Positions 60,001 through 64,000 of a DNA stretch of 64,000 bases are shown here, piece by piece (the first letter of the stretch is position 1; every line of letters begins with the position of its first letter). A program made the translations under genes and the position numbers. The notes below the pieces were generated by a model that ran no database searches, was not told where the DNA came from, and saw nothing but the letters and a program-made list of their open reading frames with translations. Origin of the DNA: Helopsaltes ochotensis (Eukaryota; Chordata; Aves; Passeriformes; Locustellidae). The DNA is taken from assembly GCA_013400155.1 (NCBI GenBank), contig VXBM01000336.1, forward strand, positions 351,041-415,040. Reading direction: 5' to 3'.

Positions 60001-63000
60001 GACTAAAATTCCCCCAACTTGTTCTGTCCACAGATGGTACTGATTTGAACAAATAATTCCATGCTTCCTAGAGTAATCATGCAGCCTGTCCAAATTTTCT
60101 AAACATGACTTAACTATGATGAAGTGATCACTGTTCACACTAAAAATTATGGAAGCCAGAAACTGCATATTTTCAATTATTATTTCAGGTTACATTGGAA
60201 CTGTATAAAGACTTATTATCAAGTCTTACACACTTACAGTTTGATGTGTACCTAATGGGAATTGTATTATTCATACAAATTTCCAGAAAGGTGTACTGAA
60301 AGAAAAGGCATGAAAAAGGCTGTGATTGTAAGATACTTGTGCTATTGTAAAATACTAATTGCAGAGGACTGTGCTCTGATTAGCTAGTGGGAATTCTTGT
60401 CCTAATCCCAAATTTAAGTTTCCCAAGAACCATACATAGGATCCCTCAAGCCTCATTACATAGCTCACAGTCTTTCCCTATTATATTATGTTTGATATAA
60501 TTCAACTATCTCTGGGAGTAGGGAGTTTCTCTAAGTCTGAAACATTTGGTGCAATGCACTCTACCTAATTTTCCATTTAATAGCTTCTAATTCAGCTTCT
60601 GAAAGCCAACCAGGGAGCTGGCAGAGAGGCTAACCATGAAATGCTGGAGAATTCAGTTTCTGGACTGGAAGAGGAATGAGGTATTTTCAGGTTCATCTAC
60701 CATTGTTCATATGATGCCTAAATTTCAATGAAAAGTAACTGATATCAGATCCACATAGGATTTTATGCTCCTAAAACCTATTTACATGCCTGAGCTCTCA
60801 CTGAAGTTGACAGGAAGTTAAACACCTAAATAAAAGTTGGTTTGGTAGGTCTTGGCCCTATGCTTGTCTGGCTACAATGCTAATCAGCCATTCCAAAGCT
60901 GGTAGACTGCTCTGAGATTTTTTTATTTGATAACATAAATATAAGGAAAATCTTGGTAGAAAAAGCACTAGCACAGTGCAAAGACTCCTATCAAGTTGAA
61001 ATTGGCCCATAGAACTGGTTTAAATTAACAAAAACACTTGGTAGAAAAAACCTTATTCACAATGCAAAGATAACCTAAGGGCAGCAAAGGACACACAGAC
61101 AAATCTTCTGAGAAAAGAGAGGTTATAGCTTACTGTGGAGACTTTTGCGGAAAGCAACAACTACAGCTGCACGGGCCATGAAAACAGAAGACGGTAATAT
61201 GATATGGCATAGTTCCTAACGAAGTTAATAAAAAAAAAGTCTGCCTACAGAACAGCTGCTTGTAGCTGGAGTTTGGATTAAAAGAATTGCGGCAGCCTAG
61301 AAGTCTGTAGGGTGGTATTAAGAGCATCAATAGGAGGAAAGTGAAGAACAAAGTAGAACCGACAGCAGTGGGCACACACCAAAAAAAGTCTTTAGAAAAT
61401 AGAAATAATGGAAAAGACAAGAAATATTCTGTATTGATTATATCTATTAAATTTTGAAATCTTAGCACAAACGAGTTCCATGGGTTAAGCTGATAACCCT
61501 GATCATACTAAATACTAATTGAGTATAGCATGCTAACTTCAGGAGGACTCATCATGCTATAAAGTCCTGCTCAGTATGAATACATACATGAATAGGACCC
61601 AAAATATTTTGCTAATATAAAAATGCAAAAAACTGTAGATTATTTTTCCCATGACTTGGGACTGACATTATCAGACATGCTTTAAAGGAAATTGCACAGT
61701 TGAGAACATGTCTAAAAAGAGCCTCTCTGGACCACGTTTCTCAGTCCCTGGCACATTAGAAAACTCAGTCTCCAACTGTGGGATCTAAGTACTGAAAAAT
61801 TATATCATGCAAAACTAGAGAGAAATGGACTTCTTTAAGCTAAAAAGAAATGCAGTGAAAAGCTACCTGTACTCATGTCTTCAATGTTCAGCTTTCCATT
61901 AAACTAAAATACAGTCTGCTTTTCAGTTAACATTGTATTTGGCCTGTAGGTGCTATCCATGCCAGCTTTGTACGCGTATGTCACCACCATTTCTTATATA
62001 TTAGTGCAGAGTTGACCTAGTCCCTACAAAGACATAAATTCCTTTATCCTATACTATATGAATCATCTATTTTTATCAATCTTCTTGTCAAAAATAACAC
62101 CAGTACAATTTCATTGGCAGCAACAAAGTGATACTGCATTTTTCTAGTGAAGATTTGCCATCAATCTCAAAGCCATTTACTTAAATTTGGGCCAAATAAC
62201 TAATTAGAAGATGTAAAGAGATCCATATAACATAAAGAAAATTACATCTGGGAAGAAAATTATTCATCTTGGAAAGAAGTGTTTCAAAGATTCTTATTCT
62301 TAATTCACTCTACAATTTTTGGATGATTTTTCATTAATACAATTTCAAAATGTGAACTTGCAGCAGGGATTGAACATGTGAAACACACAGCCCTTTTCTG
62401 CAGAGGGGACACTGAAGCTCTGCCATTTCCAATACAGTGGCTCTGCAGCAGGCTTATTCCTCAGGATAACCAGGGCAACACATCTGCATTGCACATCTTA
62501 TTTGCAGCCCTAAGAACCACTTCAGGCCATGGGTTTAAATATTCTTCCAGTGCATCACGGTCATCTGTCATTTTCATCACTACTTAATGAGGAAAACCAT
62601 GTAACTCCAGCTCAGAGCTGTCATGAACTGCCAGATCCTGAGAAAGGGATTTATGGTGAAGGAAACACCATTTCCTTGGATGTGAAAATGGCTTTCAACT
62701 CTTGCTATGTTTTGTGCTTCTCAAAGATCTTGATTTTAAAAAAGCCCACATTTTCCAGTGGAAGCCTCCATACCGGAGATACAACTCCAGAACCTTTAAA
62801 GTGTTCCTTGTGCAGAGACTAAAGACATTTTGTGCATATGTAACAAAAGATGATGCTCATTTGCAACTTCCACACCGAAAGACCTGATAAACTTTCCCAT
62901 CACCAATTCCTTTAGGCACTACTCTTTATACTTCTGTGTATAGCTACAAGTTGTTAATGGCCTGGAAAATGAAGCCCAGATAAAATGAAAAAATGCTTCT

Positions 63001-64000
63001 TGGAAAGATTTCTAGCCAAGCCATATTTCTTTTAAAGGCAATATATGAATGAATCTCTGTTTAGCAGAAAACAAATGGCAAGGGCTGTCACCAGGGTGCA
63101 GTGGGAGCCTCGACCTCTTCTAAGACTGTGTTCAGGTGTTATCAGGTATGACTAGCAGTAAGGGGGAGAAGTAGGGGAATTACTCTGTATGTCTTAAAAC
63201 TGAAATCAATGTGATTAATATTCTCAGAAAACAACAAAAAGACTATAAAGAAAAATCTAAATGAAAAAAATTAAGGCAGAAGTAGTTTTCTTTCTTTTAT
63301 TCGTGCTTTGGATACCCCTAAGTGGCTTTTTAATTGTTCTATTTTTATTGTAAACTGAATGACTGTTACACTTGTCCCAGATTTGTGAATTAACTGAATA
63401 TTCACAGTTTTAGTTTGACTTTGGAGAAGTTTCCTACTATTTTATGGCTGTTTCTTGCTTCTAAAAATTCACTCAGCCTTAATGAAATTTAATTTTAGTA
63501 TGTGCATTATCTTGAAAATAATCCAAAGATATCTATTCAGTCATAAAATCTTAACTCATTTATGCATGTGTATGTATACTATATTATCTTTCATGTTCCT
63601 TATAATGTATTTAATCACAAAGTAATACTACCACTACAAAGCTGACAGCTTTTATAACATACTGCAGCCTGGCAGAGGTGGTTTACCATGACAATGGAGC
63701 TAGATTAGACACAAAACTCTACTAATCTCCTCATAAATTTAAGCTTCATGATTCATGATTAATTGTACCCAGATATGAACAAATTTACCTCAAAAAAGGC
63801 AAATAATCTTGCCAAGAATTTAAAGGTCAAATGCTATGCAGTGAGACACTGAGCCAAATTCGATTTCACTTTATGTCAGAAATAAATGCATTGCAAGTGA
63901 CTCAGTGCTGGCTACATATTCTGTGACTAATCTTAGACCACCATAAATAAGAAGCTGACAACAGCTATAAAACTGTTTCCATTCCCATCCATGAATCTCC
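57022..64000 (-). other. Upstream PTPRQ intron (partial), no further exon recognised
   Basis: About 7 kb lies 5' of exon a1 in gene direction. I looked on the minus strand for FN3-like exons ending in phase 1 and found none I could support; a short exon could be missed. A CTATT microsatellite lies at 58821-58845. Open frames of 60-112 codons here lack recognisable domains. Confidence 0.65.
58821..58845. repeat. (CTATT)5 microsatellite
   Basis: About five perfect pentamer units are read directly from the sequence. Confidence 0.9.

Noticed and set aside
61130..61468. 112-codon minus-strand hydrophobic frame
   Set aside because: The Phe/Leu-rich composition follows from AT-rich pyrimidine-biased sequence; no family recognised.

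Overview
The window is AT-rich vertebrate DNA, almost certainly from a bird. The only repeats I recognise are CR1 non-LTR fragments of the avian type, with the (ATTCTATG)-like 3' end, plus short tandem repeats. Interspersed repeat density is low and no mammalian SINEs are visible.

The minus strand carries the 3' part of one gene, PTPRQ, a receptor-type protein tyrosine / phosphatidylinositol phosphatase. I resolved 21 consecutive coding exons from 57021 down to the stop codon at 9235-9237. All use GT donors and AG acceptors, and the reading frame holds across every junction. Together they give 2,669 coding bases: a split first codon, 888 residues and a stop. Residue numbers below count from the first complete codon in the window. 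The 5' part of the gene (signal peptide and most fibronectin III repeats) lies beyond 64000.

Protein layout, N to C: three FN3 domains (exons a1, a2-a3, a4-a5); a cysteine-containing membrane-proximal region (a6-a8); one transmembrane helix (a9); a juxtamembrane segment that includes two very small exons (a10-a12); a single phosphatase domain (a13-a20); and an 11-residue tail (a21). The catalytic signature [10 protein letters not shown] is intact. The acid loop reads WPE instead of WPD and the substrate loop reads KNRF..N, both as in known PTPRQ, which favours phosphoinositides over phosphotyrosine.

Region by region: 1-9234 is 3' UTR and intergenic flank with no supported gene. 9235-57021 holds the exons and their introns. 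57022-64000 is part of the next upstream intron. The introns contain two minus-strand CR1 fragments, several microsatellites, some short perfect duplications and an 18-bp palindrome made of two inverted TGATTGAT motifs. I found no RNA gene, CRISPR array or bacterial-type element, and no novel multi-gene system. The most useful leads are the frame-preserving splice options around the membrane helix and juxtamembrane segment.
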